From assembly GCF_022678645.1 (NCBI RefSeq), contig NZ_JALBWV010000012.1, positions 62,001-126,000 on the forward strand: 64,000 nucleotides of DNA, given 5' to 3'. The stretch's first letter is position 1. Each line of letters begins with the position of its first letter. The notes under the pieces are model-generated. The model searched no databases, was not told the DNA's origin, and saw nothing but the letters and a program-made list of their open reading frames with translations. Below are positions 37,082-51,207 of the stretch, one piece after another. Both the position numbers and the translations under genes were made by a program. Source of the DNA: Saccharopolyspora soli (GTDB lineage Bacteria > Actinomycetota > Actinomycetes > Mycobacteriales > Pseudonocardiaceae).

Positions 37082-37947
37082 AGTTCACGCTGTCCGTCGC
37101 GATGAGTCCGTTGGACCAGCTCACCGAACTGGCCCGCACCGCCGAGGAATGCGGGTTCGACGCGATCGCCCTGCCGGACTCGCTGTTCTACTCCGAACAC
37201 GTCTCGGCGCAGTACCCCTACACGCCGGACGGCTCGCGGATGTGGACCGCGGAAACACCCTGGACCGATCCACTGATCGCCGCGGCGGCGATGGGCGCGG
37301 TGACCTCGCACCTGCGCTTCTACACCTCGGTGCTCAAGCTCGGGCCGCGCAACCCGGTGCTGCTGTCGCGGCAGCTGGCTTCGGTGGCGGTGCTCACCGG
37401 GGACCGCTTCGGCCTGGGCATCGGGCTCGGCTGGGCGCCGGAGGAGTTCGAGTGGTGCGGCGCGCCGTACGCGAAACGCGGGGCGCGGGTGGACGAGGCG
37501 ATCGAGGTCCTGCGGCTGATACTCGGCGGCGGAATGGTCGAGTACCACGGCGAGTTCTTCGACTTCGACCGGCTGCAGATGAGCCCCGCGCCGAATCGGC
37601 CGGTGCCGATCTACATCGGTGGGCACACCGAGGCCGCGCTGCGGCGAGCCGCGCGGGTCGGCGACGGCTGGGCATCGGCGATGATGGGCTTGGCGGAGCT
37701 GCGCACCACCATCGACCGGCTGGCGGAGCTGCGGGCCGCGTACGGGCGCGCGGACGAGCCGTTCGAGATCCAGGGGGTGTGCGTGGACCGGTTCGGCGTC
37801 GACGGGTACCGGGAGCAGGCGGACATCGGCGTGACGGACGCGATCGTGGTTCCGTGGCTGTTCGACGGGCACGGCTTCGACGCGGAGCTGACCGCGAAGC
37901 AGGACTCCATCGCCAAGTTCGCCGCCGAAGTCATCAACGAACTCTGA
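37078..37947 (+). CDS. LLM-class F420-dependent oxidoreductase, second copy
   Basis: A 289-residue luciferase-like oxidoreductase of the short F420 type. It has EECGFDAIALPDSLFYSEH, LTGDRFGLGIGLGWAPEEFEWCGAPY and PIYIGGHTEAALRRAARVGDGW. It is distinct from the 349-residue member at the other end of the module. Its ATG overlaps the ltp3 stop. Two F420-type enzymes flanking the DUF35-Ltp4-Ltp3 set suggest a redox step coupled to the carbon-carbon cleavage (inference). It ends 8 bp before a family-B palindrome. Confidence 0.82.
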   Translation: MKFTLSVAMSPLDQLTELARTAEECGFDAIALPDSLFYSEHVSAQYPYTPDGSRMWTAETPWTDPLIAAAAMGAVTSHLRFYTSVLKLGPRNPVLLSRQLASVAVLTGDRFGLGIGLGWAPEEFEWCGAPYAKRGARVDEAIEVLRLILGGGMVEYHGEFFDFDRLQMSPAPNRPVPIYIGGHTEAALRRAARVGDGWASAMMGLAELRTTIDRLAELRAAYGRADEPFEIQGVCVDRFGVDGYREQADIGVTDAIVVPWLFDGHGFDAELTAKQDSIAKFAAEVINEL

Positions 37948-37954
37948 CGTCCAC

Positions 37955-37999
37955 GTCGTGAGTGCGAAAACCGCTCCAACCGGCTTTCGCACTCACGAC
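37955..37999 (+). terminator. Family-B palindrome after the LLM oxidoreductase
   Basis: GTCGTGAGTGCGAAAACCG (37955-37973) pairs with CGGCTTTCGCACTCACGAC (37981-37999) with one mismatch. Confidence 0.6.
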
Positions 38000-38015
38000 T
38001 GATCTGGAGGCGGGC

Positions 38016-38459
38016 ATGAGCGAGGGCGTGCACTGGACGGCGAGCCGGGAGCCGCATCCGGCTCGCGATGCGGCGTTGGCGTCGATGGATGCGGTGGTGC
38101 GGGGCGCGAAGGACGAGTGGGTGGCCCTGTTCGCGCCGGACGGGGTGGTGGAGGACCCGGTCGGACCGTCGATCTTCGACCCGGAGGGCCGAGGCCACCA
38201 CGGCCCCGACGGCATAGCGGCGTTCTGGGACCTGGCCATCGCCCAAGCCGAGCGCATCGAGTTCCACATCCACGACTCGTTCGCAGCGGGCCAAGAGGTC
38301 GCCAACGTCGGCCGGATCACCACGTTCCTCCCCGACGGCAACGCCATGGACGCCGAAGGCGTCTTCGTCTACCACGTGAACGAGTCGGGCCAGATCCGCT
38401 CGATGCGCGCCTTCTGGGAGTTCGACCGAGCCATCGCCACCCTCCGCCCCACCGAGTGA
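38016..38459 (+). CDS. NTF2-like / ketosteroid isomerase-fold protein
   Basis: A 147-residue SnoaL/NTF2-fold protein. It carries WVALFAPDGVVEDPVGPS, GRGHHGPDGIAAFWD and VFVYHVNESGQIRSMRAFWE, the usual cone-fold strands with an acidic Asp pair in the pocket region. In this cluster it could be a 3-oxo-Delta5/Delta4-steroid isomerase or a steroid-binding partner. The canonical KSI catalytic Tyr/Asp cannot be assigned with confidence. CTGGAGG precedes the ATG at 38016. It lies between a family-B palindrome upstream and two family-A palindromes downstream, so it may be its own transcript. Confidence 0.75.
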   Translation: MSEGVHWTASREPHPARDAALASMDAVVRGAKDEWVALFAPDGVVEDPVGPSIFDPEGRGHHGPDGIAAFWDLAIAQAERIEFHIHDSFAAGQEVANVGRITTFLPDGNAMDAEGVFVYHVNESGQIRSMRAFWEFDRAIATLRPTE

Positions 38460-38469
38460 TTCTTCCGAG

Positions 38470-38516
38470 GTGAGGGGCACCCTTTACCAAGTAAGTTGGT
38501 AAAGGGTGCCCCTCAC
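38470..38516. terminator. Family-A palindrome, perfect 21-bp arms
   Basis: GTGAGGGGCACCCTTTACCAA, loop GTAAG, then its exact complement. It follows the NTF2-like gene. Confidence 0.8.
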
Positions 38517-38544
38517 CCATCACCCGTTCGCGGGTTTTGGACTT

Positions 38545-38595
38545 GGGTGAGGGGCACCTGTGACCCAGTTACTCGGTCACGGGTGCCCCTCACCC
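38545..38595. terminator. Family-A palindrome before the cyp125 stop
   Basis: Arms 38545-38565 and 38575-38595 pair over 21 bases with one mismatch. With the preceding copy it makes a double terminator between convergent genes. Confidence 0.75.
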
Positions 38596-38604
38596 ATCAG
38601 CTGA

Positions 38605-39831
38605 TCAGGCGTACTGGACCTGGACTTCTTTGATGCCGTTGAGCCAGCCCGAGCGCAATCGCCGGGGCTCGCCGACTCGTTTGATGTCCGGCATGTGGTT
38701 GGCGATCGCGTTGAAGATCAGGTCGATCTCCAGTCTGGCCAGGTTCGCGCCCAGGCAGTAGTGCGCGCCGGTACCGCCGAAACCGACGTGCGGGTTGGGG
38801 TCTCGGGTGATGTCGAATCGCTCCGGCGCGTCGAAGACCTCCGGGTCGAAGTTCGCCGAGCTGTAGAACATGCCGACCCGTTGGCCCCGCTTGATATCAA
38901 CCCCGCCGATCGCGGTGTCGGCCGTTGCGGTGCGCTGGAACGACACCACCGGGGTCGACCACCGGACGATCTCGTCGGCCGTGGTCGCCGGGCGCTGCTG
39001 CTTGTAGAGCTCCCACTGCCGCGGGTGGTCCATGAAGGCCAGCATCCCGTGCGTGATGGCGTTGCGGGTCGTCTCGTTGCCCGCCACCGCCAGCAGGATC
39101 ACGAAGAAGCCGAATTCGTCCGAAGTCAGCGCGTTGCCGTCGATGTCGGCATGCACCAGCTTGCTCACGATGTCGTCCATCGGGCAGCCGCGGCGCTGCT
39201 CGGCCATGTTCGTGAAGTAGCCGAGCATCTCGGCTGCGGCGGCCTCGGGTTGGATGTCGTACTCCGGGTCGTCGTAGCCGACCATCTGGTTCGACCACTC
39301 GAAGATCTCCTTGCGGTGCTCCTGCGGCAACCCCAGCAGCTCCGCTATCGCCTGCAATGGCAGCTCGCAGGCCACATCGGTGACGAAGTCGCCGCTGCCC
39401 CGAGAACGCGCGTCAGTGGCGATCTGCTGCGCCCGGTCCCGCAGCGCCTGCTGGAGGCTGTTGATGGCGCGCGGGGTGAAGCCCCGTTGCACGATCTTGC
39501 GCAGCTTGGTGTGCTGCGGCGGATCGATGTTGAGCATGATGAAGCGCTGCAGCTCGATCTGCTCGCGGGTCATGCTCTCGTTGAACCGGATGATCGCGGT
39601 GTTCTCCCAACTGGAGAACACGTCGCTGCGCCGGGAGATCTCCTTGACGTCGGCGTGCCTGCTGATCACCCAGAACCCGTCGTCGTCGAAGCCGCCGCAC
39701 CGATCGGGCTGCCGGTTCCACCAGACCGGCGCGGTGCGGCGCAGCTCGGCGAACTCGGCCAGCGGTAGCCGTTCGGCGAGCAGGTCGGGATCGGTGAAGT
39801 CGAAGCCCTCCGGAATGCGCGGTGCGACCAC
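38605..39831 (-). CDS. cyp125: Steroid C26-monooxygenase CYP125
   Basis: A 408-residue cytochrome P450. The I-helix is AVAGNETTRN, the ExxR is DEIVRW and the heme loop is GFGGTGAHYCLGANLAR. The opening IPEGFDFTDPDLLAERLPLAEFAELR and long stretches throughout match mycobacterial CYP125A1, which hydroxylates the sterol side chain at C26 and carries it on to the acid. The GTG at 39831 follows TAGGAGG. Electron partners are not next to it. It is divergent from fadA5, with two KstR boxes between, the same arrangement as Rv3545c-Rv3546. Confidence 0.95.
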   Translation of the reverse strand: MVAPRIPEGFDFTDPDLLAERLPLAEFAELRRTAPVWWNRQPDRCGGFDDDGFWVISRHADVKEISRRSDVFSSWENTAIIRFNESMTREQIELQRFIMLNIDPPQHTKLRKIVQRGFTPRAINSLQQALRDRAQQIATDARSRGSGDFVTDVACELPLQAIAELLGLPQEHRKEIFEWSNQMVGYDDPEYDIQPEAAAAEMLGYFTNMAEQRRGCPMDDIVSKLVHADIDGNALTSDEFGFFVILLAVAGNETTRNAITHGMLAFMDHPRQWELYKQQRPATTADEIVRWSTPVVSFQRTATADTAIGGVDIKRGQRVGMFYSSANFDPEVFDAPERFDITRDPNPHVGFGGTGAHYCLGANLARLEIDLIFNAIANHMPDIKRVGEPRRLRSGWLNGIKEVQVQYA

Positions 39832-39867
39832 GGCTACCTCCTACAGCAACGGTTTCCGATCAATAAT

Positions 39868-39881
39868 TGAAACGAGTTCTA
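39868..39881. promoter_or_regulatory. KstR-like box upstream of cyp125, perfect match
   Basis: TGAAACGAGTTCTA matches every position, 36 bp before the cyp125 start. Confidence 0.75.
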
Positions 39882-39989
39882 CGAAATAGAACCACACTTT
39901 CAAGATTCAGTAAACCCCTGTAACTCCTGTTGAATCGAGCAAGTAGCAGCCGTTTTGATCAACCCGACTGCCAGCCCTTGTCGAACAAG

Positions 39990-40003
39990 AGAAACGTGTT
40001 CTA
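39990..40003. promoter_or_regulatory. KstR-like box upstream of fadA5
   Basis: AGAAACGTGTTCTA matches at 13 of 14 positions, 35 bp before the fadA5 start. Confidence 0.7.
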
Positions 40004-40014
40004 CTTTGATCTGA

Positions 40015-41175
<1,161 letters not shown>

Positions 41176-41182
41176 ACGCGGG

Positions 41183-44708
<3,526 letters not shown>

Positions 44709-44739
44709 CGGCCGCTCCTGTTTCCCGAGTTCCCACAGG

Positions 44740-45789
44740 CTAGAACCTGTTCTCATGCTGGCGTTGCAGCTCCAGTGCGATGTCGATGAGCTGGTCCTCC
44801 TGGCCGCCGACGAGCTTGCGCTGCCCCGCGCGCACCAGCAGCTCCGCCTCGCTGACGCCGTAGCGCTCGGCCTGCCGGGTGGCGTGCTTGAGGAAGCTGG
44901 AGTACACCCCGGCGTAGCCCATCATCAGCGCCGAGCGGTCCAGCAGGCATTCTTCGGGCATCGCCGGGCGCACCACGTCTTCGGCGGCGTCCGCGACGGC
45001 GAAGAAGTCGACTCCGGTGCGGATGCCGAGCTTGTCGCACACCGCGACGAACGCTTCGACCGGCGTGTTCCCGGCTCCGGCGCCGAAACGCCGCGCGCTG
45101 CCGTCGATCTGCACCGCACCGGCGCGGGCCGCGGCGATCGAGTTCGCCACTGCGACGCCGAGGTTTTCGTGACCGTGGAACCCGATCTGGGCCTCGCCGC
45201 CGACTTCCGCGACCAGTGCGGACACCCGCTCGGCGACCTGTTCGAGCACCAGCGCACCAGCCGAGTCGACGACGTATACGCACTGGCATCCCGCGTCCAC
45301 CATGATTCTCGCCTGCTCGGCCAGCGATTCCGGTGGCTGGGAATGCGCCATCATCAGGAATCCGACGGTTTCCAGGCCCAGCTCGCGCGCCAGGCCGAAG
45401 TGCTGCACCGACACGTCCGCTTCGGTGCAGTGCGTGGCGATGCGGCAGACCGAAGCACCGTTGTCGCGGGCGATGACGATGTCGTCGGTGACGCCCACTC
45501 CCGGCAGCATGAGCACCGCGATCTTGGCGTGCCGCGCGGTTTCGGCCGCGATGGTGATGAGCTCCTGCTCCGGAGTGCGGGAGAACCCGTAGTTGAACGA
45601 CGATCCGCCCAGCCCGTCGCCGTGCGTCACCTCGATGACCGGTACACCCGCACCATCCAGGGCCGCGACGATGTCGCGCACTTCGGTCGCGGTGAACTGG
45701 TGCCGCTTGTGGTGCGATCCATCGCGCAGCGAACTGTCGGTGATCCGCACGTCGAGCGCGTCGGAGTAGGTGTTCGGCAGGCCGGTCAC
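44740..45789 (-). CDS. hsaF: 4-Hydroxy-2-oxovalerate-type aldolase HsaF
   Basis: A 349-residue DmpG/HMG-CoA lyase-like aldolase. It has the metal and catalytic motif [32 protein letters not shown] with the metal-binding His pair, and [18 protein letters not shown]. It cleaves 4-hydroxy-2-oxohexanoate to pyruvate and propanal, and channels the aldehyde to HsaG. The GTG at 45789 overlaps the hsaG stop (GTGA) and follows AAGGAGG. The TAG stop overlaps the KstR box that serves hsaA. Confidence 0.94.
   Translation of the reverse strand: MTGLPNTYSDALDVRITDSSLRDGSHHKRHQFTATEVRDIVAALDGAGVPVIEVTHGDGLGGSSFNYGFSRTPEQELITIAAETARHAKIAVLMLPGVGVTDDIVIARDNGASVCRIATHCTEADVSVQHFGLARELGLETVGFLMMAHSQPPESLAEQARIMVDAGCQCVYVVDSAGALVLEQVAERVSALVAEVGGEAQIGFHGHENLGVAVANSIAAARAGAVQIDGSARRFGAGAGNTPVEAFVAVCDKLGIRTGVDFFAVADAAEDVVRPAMPEECLLDRSALMMGYAGVYSSFLKHATRQAERYGVSEAELLVRAGQRKLVGGQEDQLIDIALELQRQHENRF
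44741..44754. promoter_or_regulatory. KstR-like box upstream of hsaA
   Basis: TAGAACCTGTTCTC matches at 13 of 14 positions. It overlaps the last codons of hsaF and lies 32 bp before the hsaA ATG. Confidence 0.7.
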
Positions 45790-46679
45790 CGCACTGCCTC
45801 CTTGATCGTCAGCTCCTCGGCCACCCGCACCGCGGCCGCGGTCATGATGTCCAGATTTCCGGAGTACGGCGGCAAGAAGTCCCCGGCACCCTCGACCTCG
45901 ACGAAGATCGCCACCCGAGCCATGCCGCCGGTGCTCGCCGACGGCGGGTCGAACTGCGGCTCGACCAGCAGGCGGTAGCCGGGCACGTACTCGGCGATTT
46001 CGGCCGCCATCTTGGTGATCGACGTGCCGATCGCGTCGGTGTCAGCCTCGGCCGGGATGGCGCAGAAGATCGTGTCGCGCATGATCACCGGTGGATCGGC
46101 CGGGTTGAGCACGATGATCGCCTTGCCGCGTTTCGCCCCGCCGAGCACCTCGATGCCGGTGCCGGTGGTGCGGGTGAACTCGTCGATGTTGGCGCGGGTG
46201 CCCGGCCCGGCCGACACCGAGGCCACCGACGCGACGATCTCGGCGTAGTCGACCGGAACCACTCGCGACACCGCGTGCACCATCGGGATGGTGGCCTGGC
46301 CGCCGCAGGTGATCAGGTTCAGGTTCGGCGCGTCGAGGTGCTGGTCCAGGTTCACCGGCGGCACCACGTAGGGGCCGACGGCGGCCGGGGTGAGGTCGAT
46401 GGCGCGGATGCCCGCCTCGGCGTAGCGGGGCGCGTTCGCCCGGTGCACCTTCGCCGAGGTCGCCTCGAAAACCACGTCGGGGCGGTGGTTTTCGAGCAGC
46501 CAGTCAACCCCGTCCGCGCTCGCCGCCACGCCGAGTTCGGCCGCCCGGCGCAGCCCCGCGCTGTCCGGGTCGATGCCGACCATCCACCGGGGTTCCAGCC
46601 GCGCGGACCGGCTCAGCTTGTGGAGCAGGTCGGTCCCGATGTTGCCAGACCCGACGATCGCCGCGGTCGCCTTGCTCAT
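45786..46679 (-). CDS. hsaG: Acylating acetaldehyde/propanal dehydrogenase HsaG
   Basis: A 297-residue CoA-acylating aldehyde dehydrogenase of the DmpF type. It has the NAD motif [11 protein letters not shown], the catalytic Cys125 in [11 protein letters not shown], and [26 protein letters not shown] segments. It turns the aldehyde from HsaF into propionyl-CoA. GGAGGCGGG precedes the ATG at 46679. Downstream coupling to hsaF is by GTGA overlap. Upstream it follows the corrupted stretch at 46711-47009, after which hsaE is encoded. Confidence 0.93.
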   Translation of the reverse strand: MSKATAAIVGSGNIGTDLLHKLSRSARLEPRWMVGIDPDSAGLRRAAELGVAASADGVDWLLENHRPDVVFEATSAKVHRANAPRYAEAGIRAIDLTPAAVGPYVVPPVNLDQHLDAPNLNLITCGGQATIPMVHAVSRVVPVDYAEIVASVASVSAGPGTRANIDEFTRTTGTGIEVLGGAKRGKAIIVLNPADPPVIMRDTIFCAIPAEADTDAIGTSITKMAAEIAEYVPGYRLLVEPQFDPPSASTGGMARVAIFVEVEGAGDFLPPYSGNLDIMTAAAVRVAEELTIKEAVR

Positions 46680-46710
46680 CCCGCCTCCTTTCCACAGGTC
46701 AGGTGTCGTG

Positions 46711-47008
<298 letters not shown>

Positions 47009-47009
<1 letters not shown>

Positions 47010-47797
47010 CACGACCCGAACGACACCGCCACGGAGCCCAATTCGACTCCCTCGCATCCGAAATCGGCCCAGAACTCGTCGCCCGGCGCCACGTCGATGG
47101 CACGGGTGCACGAGCCGGGCAGCACGACGTTGCCGGCTCGCAGCCGGACGTCGAAGGCGGCCACCTTGCGGGCCAGCCAGGCGACGGCGGTGGCCGGGTT
47201 GCCCAGCACCGCGTCGGATCGGCCGTGCTCGATGGGCTCGCCGTTGCGCCACAGCACCGCGTCGATCCGGCGCGGGTCCACGGAGTTCGGGTCGATGCGT
47301 GCCGAGCCGAGTGCGAAACCGGCCGACGATGCGTTGTCCGCGATGGTGTCCACCAGGCTGATCCGCCAGTCCGCGATGCGGCTGTCGATCAGCTCGATCG
47401 CCGGGACCAGGGCCTCCGTCGCGGCCAGCACGTCTGATTCGCTGCACTCCGCGGGCAGGTCCGTCCCGAGCAGAAACCCGATCTCGACCTCCACGCGCGG
47501 CACGCAGTACCGCTGCGGATCGACCGACTTGCCCTCGGGCAGTCGCATGCTCGCCAGCAGATGTCCGTAATCGGGCTCGGAAACACCCATCATCTGCTGC
47601 ATGACCGGCGAGGTCAGCCCGACCTTGTGCCCCACCACCGGCTCGTCGCGCCGCCGCACGTTCAGCAGTTGGACCGCGTACGCGTCGACCGCGTCGAGCT
47701 GCGGAGTCGTCTCCACCAGCGGCGGGATGGGCGTGCGATCGCGTTCGGCGTCCCAGAGCCGCCGCGCCACCTCGGCGCGTGCGTCAGGCGTCAGCAT
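47009..47797 (-). CDS. hsaE: 2-Hydroxypenta-2,4-dienoate-type hydratase HsaE (stop corrupted)
   Basis: A hydratase of the MhpD/DmpE family ([55 protein letters not shown]). It hydrates 2-hydroxyhexa-2,4-dienoate for HsaF. The natural C-terminus of the family falls at VSFGS. The next codon is written TGG but sits at the edge of the poly-C/G stretch, and would be TGA in an intact family-B palindrome. That gives 262 residues against 261 in M. tuberculosis. Taken literally the frame runs on through poly-glycine to 46676. The ATG at 47797 follows AAGGAG and overlaps the upstream KstD-like stop by 14 bases. Confidence 0.85.
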
Positions 47798-49382
47798 CCG
47801 TCAACTCCTTCGCCGAGTTGAGCCCGGCCCGGCGGCCGGAGAACACGCAGTCGGCCAACGACAGTCCGCTGATGTAGGAGTTCGAGCACACCCCGACCGC
47901 TGAGCGCCCGGCAGCGAACAGACCGGGTACCGTGCCGCCCTGTTCATCGCGCACCTGCCCGGTGTCCTCGTCAACGAGCAGCCCGCCGAGGGGCAGCATC
48001 GGGCACGGGTAGGCCAGTCGAGGCCGGATCGAAACGTCCAGCAGCGCGAACGGCGGCTGGTCCAGAGGCTGCACGAATTCCGCTGGTTTTCCGGCAGGGT
48101 CGGGTTTTCCGTTGCGAGCGGCCTCATTATGACTGTCCACGGTGTCCTTGAGACCACCCGCATCGACACCCGCCTTGGCGGCCACCGCATCCAGCGTGCC
48201 GCCGGACGCGGCGGTGGCGAGCAGGTAATGCGCCTGCAATCGCTGGAACCAGACCGTCTCGCTGCTCAGCTGCTGTTTGGCCTTCCGCCGCAACCGCTGG
48301 TCGATCAGCAACCAGCCGCGCCCGTGGTGCTCCTCGATGAGCGCATGCCCGTGCGCGGCGCCATAGCGGGACTCGTCACCGATCCGCCGTCCGTGCTGGT
48401 CGACGAGCAGGCCGCCGAGCATCGCGCTGGGTGGGCTGATGAACCGCCACGCGGAAACCCGGTCCATCTTGCCGAGCGCACCACCGGCGCCCTGCCCCAA
48501 CCTGATCCCGCTGCCATCATCGCCGTGGGTGCCCAACGGCAGACCGCCCCGGTAGGCGGGGGCGAACTGGCGCATCATCTCCCGGTTCGCCACGAAGCCG
48601 CCCGCAGCGAGGACCACTGCCCGATCCGCGTGGATCCGCACCGGTTCGGCGTACCGCTGCTCCAGTTCCTCGGCCCCGCGGTGCAGCAGCCGCGCCAGTT
48701 TCGGCGCGTACATCCCAGGTTTCGCCGCGACGCGGCTCAACAGCGAGTGCGCCCGCCCAGCAGTCCCGGCAAGCCGCTCGCAGTCGACGGCGCAGACCCG
48801 TCCGTCGGCGTCGAGGACCAGCTCCCGCGCCCGAGTTCGGGTGAGCACCTGGACCCCGGACCTGTGCACCGCCTGGGCGAGCGCCGAGAACAGCACCTTC
48901 CCCGACGTACCACGGCCTTTGGTGCGGTGACCGCGCGGCGCGGGCGGCGCGATGTCGCGGAACCCGCCGGCCGCTTCACTGCCCGAGTAGTAGAGGTAGT
49001 GGCGGTTGCTCGGATAGGACGTCTTGTACGGGCAGAGGCTGCCTTCGAACGGCACCCCCTGCTGCTCAAGCCAGCTGATCAGGTCGGTGCTCGACTCGCA
49101 GAACCGGCGGAGGGTGTCCGCGCGGACCGCGTCGCCGACTTCCTGGTGCAGGTAGGCGTACATCGCCTCCGGCGTGTCCGACACCCCAGCCGCCTGCTGC
49201 TGCCGGGTTCCGCCTCCGGCGTACACCACACCGCCGGACAGCGCGCTCGCGCCGCCTCCGCCGAACCGGTCGAGCACCACGACCCGAGCACCAGCGCGCG
49301 CCGCTTCGAGGGCCGCGCAGGACCCGGCCACGCCGAAGCCGACGACCACCACATCGGCGTGCAACGCGCTGCGCTGGACCAT
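47784..49382 (-). CDS. Second KstD-type flavoprotein (ketosteroid dehydrogenase)
   Basis: A 532-residue FAD protein of the fumarate reductase/KstD superfamily. It has VVVGFGVAGSCAALEAARAG at the N-terminus, VLAAGGFVANREMMRQF, and a C-terminal GVCSNSYISGLSLADCVFSGRRAG in place of the KstD signature TYAGPGAT. This C-terminus and the low similarity to the KstD encoded next door suggest a 3-oxo-5-alpha-steroid 4-dehydrogenase or a KstD paralogue with another ring preference. The ATG at 49382 follows GAGGGGTG. It heads the operon with hsaE, hsaG and hsaF, and is divergent from kstD with two KstR boxes between. Confidence 0.75.
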   Translation of the reverse strand: MVQRSALHADVVVVGFGVAGSCAALEAARAGARVVVLDRFGGGGASALSGGVVYAGGGTRQQQAAGVSDTPEAMYAYLHQEVGDAVRADTLRRFCESSTDLISWLEQQGVPFEGSLCPYKTSYPSNRHYLYYSGSEAAGGFRDIAPPAPRGHRTKGRGTSGKVLFSALAQAVHRSGVQVLTRTRARELVLDADGRVCAVDCERLAGTAGRAHSLLSRVAAKPGMYAPKLARLLHRGAEELEQRYAEPVRIHADRAVVLAAGGFVANREMMRQFAPAYRGGLPLGTHGDDGSGIRLGQGAGGALGKMDRVSAWRFISPPSAMLGGLLVDQHGRRIGDESRYGAAHGHALIEEHHGRGWLLIDQRLRRKAKQQLSSETVWFQRLQAHYLLATAASGGTLDAVAAKAGVDAGGLKDTVDSHNEAARNGKPDPAGKPAEFVQPLDQPPFALLDVSIRPRLAYPCPMLPLGGLLVDEDTGQVRDEQGGTVPGLFAAGRSAVGVCSNSYISGLSLADCVFSGRRAGLNSAKELTDADA

Positions 49383-49399
49383 CGCACCCCTCGCTAGTT

Positions 49400-49413
49400 T
49401 GAAACACGTTCCT
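49400..49413. promoter_or_regulatory. KstR-like box, KstD-like/hsaEGF side
   Basis: TGAAACACGTTCCT matches at 13 of 14 positions, 17 bp before the ATG at 49382. Confidence 0.65.
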
Positions 49414-49479
49414 TCATGGTGGATCGTGCAACAACTGCCTGTTTCCTGGCTACACCATAGCGCCACTGGCATCAAAATC

Positions 49480-49493
49480 TATAACATGTTTCA
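49480..49493. promoter_or_regulatory. KstR-like box, kstD side, perfect match
   Basis: TATAACATGTTTCA matches at every position, 23 bp before the kstD ATG. Confidence 0.7.
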
Positions 49494-49516
49494 GTGTAGT
49501 TCGCGAGGGAGGTGCG

Positions 49517-51193
49517 ATGCCGGGGACAACACCTGACAGCCGCTCGGAATTCGACGTCGTCGTGGTCGGCAGCGGCGCCGCCGGGATGACGGCCGCGCTG
49601 ACCGCGGCCCAGCACGGCCTCGATGCGGTGGTCGTGGAGAAAGCAGCCCGGTTCGGCGGTTCCACGGCCCGCTCCGGCGGCGGCGTGTGGATACCGAACA
49701 ACCACGTGCTGGCCGAAGCGGGCATCGTCGACAGCCCGGAGGCAGCCCGCACCTACCTCGCCCACATCGTTGGCGACGCGGTGAGTCCCGAACGGCAACA
49801 AGCCTTCCTGGAAGCCGGTCCGCAGATGCTCGCCGAGGTGCTGCCGAGCACGCCGCTGCGGATGCGCTGGGTGACCGACTACGCGGACTACTACCCGGAA
49901 GCTCCGGGCGGCCGAGTGCGCGGACGGTCCATCGAGGCCGCGCCGCTGGACGGCCGGATCCTCGGCGACCTGCTCGCCGACCTCGAACCCAACTACGGCA
50001 GAGCAGCTGCGAACCTGGTGATCACGCAGGCCGACTTCCGCTGGCTGAACCTGCTCGCCCGCCACCCGCGCGGCCTGCTCCGCGCGTTGCGCGTCGGGCT
50101 GCGCTGCCTGTTGGCCCGAGCCCGCGGCCAGCACCTGCTGGCGCTCGGCCAAGCGCTGGCCGCAGGACTTCGGGCCGGGCTGCGCGACGCCGGAGTGCCG
50201 GTGTGGTTGAACACCCCGCTGGTCGATCTGCGGCAGGACGGCGACCGGGTCACCGGTGTCGTCATCGAGCTGGACGGCGAGCACCGGACCCTGCTGGGGC
50301 GGCGCGGAATCGTACTGGCCGCAGGGGGTTTCGAGCACAACGAGCCGCTGCGCAAGCAGCACCAGCGCGAGCCCATCGGTACCCAGTGGACCGTCGGGGC
50401 CAAGGGCAACACCGGCGACGCGATCATCGCCGCACAGCGGCGCGGGGCAGCGGTCGAGTTGATGGACGACGCCTGGTGGGGTCCGTCGATCCCACTGCCG
50501 GGCGGGCCGTGGTTCTGCCTCGCCGAACGGACCCTGCCCGGCTGCATCCTGATCAACGGCGAGGGCCGCCGATTCGTCAACGAGGCCGCGCCGTACGTCG
50601 ACGCGGTGCACGCCATGTACGGGCCCGGCGACGGCCCCGCGCGGAACGTGCCGACCTGGCTGATCGCCGACCAGCGCTATCGCAACCGCTACATGTTCGC
50701 CGGTTTGGGGCCGCGGCAACCGTTCCCCGGCCGCTGGTACAAATCCGGTGCCATCCAGCGGGCGAACACCGTCGAAGCGCTGGCCGAACGAATCGAAGTG
50801 CCAGGCGATGCCCTGCGCGCCACGATCGATCGGTTCAACGCCTTCGCGCGGCGTGGTGTGGACGACGACTTCCAGCGCGGTGCGTCCGGATACGACCACT
50901 ACTACGGCGATCCGCGCAACAAGCCGAACCCGAGCCTGGGCGCGCTGGAGGTCGCACCGTTCTACGCGGTGAAGATCGTGCCGGGCGACCTGGGCACCAA
51001 GGGCGGACTGCGCACCGACGCGCACGCCCGGGTGCTGCGCGCGGACGGCACGCCCATCGAAGGGCTGTACGCGGCGGGCAACACCAGCGCCGCCGTGATG
51101 GGCCACACCTACGCCGGACCGGGCGCGACCCTCGGTCCCGCGATGACTTTCGGATATCTCGCCGCGCGGCACCTGGCGACTGACGCGGAATGA
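49517..51193 (+). CDS. kstD: 3-Ketosteroid Delta1-dehydrogenase KstD
   Basis: A 558-residue FAD enzyme that introduces the 1,2-double bond in ring A. It has VVVVGSGAAGMTAALTA at the N-terminus, GGSTARSGGGVWIPNN, VLAAGGFEHN, and the KstD C-terminal signature GNTSAAVMGHTYAGPGATLG. Tyr532 and Gly536 keep the Tyr-x3-Gly spacing of the catalytic pair known in Rhodococcus KstD1. GAGGGAGG precedes the ATG at 49517. The stop region overlaps the kshA open frame; kstD, kshA, a small protein and kshB form one operon. Confidence 0.94.
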   Translation: MPGTTPDSRSEFDVVVVGSGAAGMTAALTAAQHGLDAVVVEKAARFGGSTARSGGGVWIPNNHVLAEAGIVDSPEAARTYLAHIVGDAVSPERQQAFLEAGPQMLAEVLPSTPLRMRWVTDYADYYPEAPGGRVRGRSIEAAPLDGRILGDLLADLEPNYGRAAANLVITQADFRWLNLLARHPRGLLRALRVGLRCLLARARGQHLLALGQALAAGLRAGLRDAGVPVWLNTPLVDLRQDGDRVTGVVIELDGEHRTLLGRRGIVLAAGGFEHNEPLRKQHQREPIGTQWTVGAKGNTGDAIIAAQRRGAAVELMDDAWWGPSIPLPGGPWFCLAERTLPGCILINGEGRRFVNEAAPYVDAVHAMYGPGDGPARNVPTWLIADQRYRNRYMFAGLGPRQPFPGRWYKSGAIQRANTVEALAERIEVPGDALRATIDRFNAFARRGVDDDFQRGASGYDHYYGDPRNKPNPSLGALEVAPFYAVKIVPGDLGTKGGLRTDAHARVLRADGTPIEGLYAAGNTSAAVMGHTYAGPGATLGPAMTFGYLAARHLATDAE

Positions 51194-51207
51194 GCGAAAG
51201 GGACGAG

